A DNA stretch of 13,929 bases from Haemophilus sp. (lineage in GTDB: Bacteria; Pseudomonadota; Gammaproteobacteria; Enterobacterales; Pasteurellaceae): assembly GCA_019423005.1 (NCBI GenBank), contig JAHZCF010000113.1, forward strand, positions 1 through 13,929. The letters are read 5' to 3'. This document shows, in pieces, positions 12,822 through 13,929 of the stretch; position 1 is the stretch's first letter; every line of letters starts with the position of its first letter. Below the pieces are notes generated by a model. The model had not been told where the DNA came from. It was given only the letters and a program-made list of their open reading frames with translations, and did no database searches. A program made the translations under genes and the position numbers.

Positions 12822-13097
12822 TTATTCAAGAAAGAAATACCAATAAGGCATTAAGATCAACCAAATAAACGCACTGAGCATAACGACAAATTTAAAACTG
12901 AAATGTTTAGTTTTATGACGAAAGCGTTTCATCCCACAATAAACGCCAATAAACCCACCAAGAAGGCTTAATAGAAAAAAGGTATTTTCAGAAATTCGCC
13001 AGCCGTGACGAACCGCACGGATTTTATCTTTCCACATTAAAAAATAAGCGGCGATATTTACCGCCGCTAGCATCACAAATAAAAGCTGAATCAGCAT
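12822..13097 (-). CDS. DUF1294 small membrane protein
   Basis: A 91-residue protein with three hydrophobic segments (about residues 2-21, 37-56 and 68-89). The middle carries the DUF1294 signature: RISENTFFLLSLLGGFIGVY, then CGMKRFRHKTKHFSFKF, that is a glycine-rich helix followed by a strongly basic loop. In related proteins this domain occurs alone or fused behind a cold-shock domain; the biochemical role is not known. The ATG overlaps the glyA stop by one base (TAATG), so it is probably translated by coupling and shares the glyA transcript. It ends ahead of the terminator at 12762-12793. The family call is confident from the motif; I give no function. Confidence 0.85.
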   Translation of the reverse strand: MLIQLLFVMLAAVNIAAYFLMWKDKIRAVRHGWRISENTFFLLSLLGGFIGVYCGMKRFRHKTKHFSFKFVVMLSAFIWLILMPYWYFFLE

Positions 13098-13929
13098 TAT
13101 GCGTAAACTGGAAGACGTTTGCAGATTGCCAATACTTTTTCTTTGGTTGCTGCAATCACTTGCTCTTCGTTTTCTTTGCCTAATGCATCTAATACATCAC
13201 ACATCCAGCCAGCTAATTCACGACAGTCTTGTTCGTTAAAGCCGCGACGAGTCACCGCTGGTGTACCAACACGAATACCAGAAGTCACAAATGGTTTTTG
13301 TGGATCATTTGGTACGGAGTTTTTATTAACGGTGATATTTGCTTTACCTAGCGCTGCATCTGCTGCTTTACCGGTTAAGCCTTGTTTAATGAAACTCACT
13401 AAGAACAAGTGGTTTTCTGTGCCGTTTGAAACCACGTCATAACCACGTTGTTTAAACACTTCCACCATCGCTTTCGCATTTTTAATCACGTTTGCTTGAT
13501 ATTCTTTATAAGCTGGTTCTAACGCTTCTTTGAAACATACCGCTTTCGCCGCAATAATGTGCACTAATGGACCACCTTGGTTTGCAGGGAAAACAGAAGA
13601 TTGTAATCGTTTATAAAGCTCTTCATCACCACAAGAAGAAAGGATTAAACCACCACGTGGACCACCTAAGGTTTTATGGGTGGTTGTTGTCACAACATGT
13701 GCGTATGGTAATGGATTTGGATATAAACCAGCTGCAATTAAACCTGCAACGTGCGCCATATCCACAAATAAATACGCGCCCACTTCATCCGCGATTTCAC
13801 GCATTTTTTTCCAATCTACCACTTGAGAATAAGCAGAGAAACCCGCCACGATCATTTTGGGTTTATGTTCTAACGCTTTTTGACGCACATCTTCATAGTC
13901 GATTAAACCATCAGCAGTGATACCATAAA
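13097..13929 (-). CDS. glyA: Serine hydroxymethyltransferase, N-terminal part beyond the window
   Basis: The last 276 or so codons of GlyA (about 417 residues in E. coli); the frame is open to the right edge, so the start is outside. The PLP enzyme makes glycine and 5,10-methylene-THF from serine, the main source of one-carbon units. Visible: YGITADGLIDYEDVRQKAL, LFVDMAHVAGLIAAG with the cofactor-binding Asp and His, VVTTTTHKTLGGPRGGLIL with the Schiff-base lysine, QGGPLVHIIAAKAV, ANITVNKNSVPND, GIRVGTPAVTRRGF and the C-terminal RLPVYA. A GTG at 13888 is in frame but is internal, since homology continues upstream. The stop overlaps the DUF1294 start. It connects with fau, which removes the 5-formyl-THF that SHMT produces as a side product. 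Confidence 0.97.
   Translation of the reverse strand, partial: YGITADGLIDYEDVRQKALEHKPKMIVAGFSAYSQVVDWKKMREIADEVGAYLFVDMAHVAGLIAAGLYPNPLPYAHVVTTTTHKTLGGPRGGLILSSCGDEELYKRLQSSVFPANQGGPLVHIIAAKAVCFKEALEPAYKEYQANVIKNAKAMVEVFKQRGYDVVSNGTENHLFLVSFIKQGLTGKAADAALGKANITVNKNSVPNDPQKPFVTSGIRVGTPAVTRRGFNEQDCRELAGWMCDVLDALGKENEEQVIAATKEKVLAICKRLPVYA

Noticed and set aside
13010..13022. Additional uptake signal near the DUF1294 gene (GAACCGCACGG)
   Set aside because: It departs from the 9-base core at two positions and lacks the AT-rich extension.
13888..13888. GTG as the start of glyA
   Set aside because: Sequence upstream (YGITADGLIDYEDV) matches SHMT in the same frame, so the GTG is an internal valine and the gene continues past the window edge.
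13567..13920. Plus-strand histidine-rich 117-codon frame opposite glyA
   Set aside because: It is a frame shadow of the highly conserved SHMT sequence; the histidines come from complements of GlyA codons.
1..13929. Mobile element, prophage, CRISPR, defence island or tRNA gene
   Set aside because: I saw no transposase, integrase, repeated spacers, cloverleaf or attachment-like repeats; every gene belongs to a recognised housekeeping or core family.

Overview
This window is chromosomal core DNA from a Haemophilus-type member of the Pasteurellaceae. Two things point there. Nine perfect copies of the Hin-type DNA uptake signal core (AAGTGCGGT or its complement) occur in 13.9 kb. The encoded proteins also read like AT-rich gammaproteobacterial orthologs close to those of H. 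influenzae and E. coli. The species cannot be fixed by eye; H. parainfluenzae or a close relative is my best guess.

Layout. 1-1651 (minus): mog, glnB and a truncated AI-2E/PerM-family permease, packed head to tail. 1764-4334 (minus): clpB, with a heat-shock-like promoter upstream and a strong internal start at codon 149. 4470-5265 (minus): the 6S RNA gene ssrS followed by fau (5-formyl-THF cyclo-ligase), the same pairing as in E. coli. 5358-7972: bamD (minus) diverging from rluD-pgeF (plus). 8021-9734 (minus): rsmE-algH-yqgF with TAATG stop/start overlaps. 9793-12747: fadR (minus) diverging from nhaB-dsbB (plus), the same order as in E. coli. 12822-13929 (minus): glyA (5' part missing) overlapping a small DUF1294 membrane protein.

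The genes are housekeeping: nitrogen signalling, molybdenum cofactor, protein disaggregation, folate and one-carbon metabolism, outer-membrane assembly, rRNA modification and maturation, fatty-acid regulation, sodium export and disulfide formation. Most ends are marked by hairpin terminators, two of them built from uptake signal sequences.

I found no mobile element, CRISPR, prophage, toxin-antitoxin or defence system, and no gene of unknown type apart from the DUF1294 protein. No stretch of 300 bases lacks a gene. What deserves a second look is mostly regulatory or architectural: the 6S RNA hidden under an over-extended fau reading frame, the internal clpB start, an inverted uptake-signal pair inside the pgeF coding sequence, a possible rsmE promoter woven into a terminator, and a FadR half-site at the fadR promoter.
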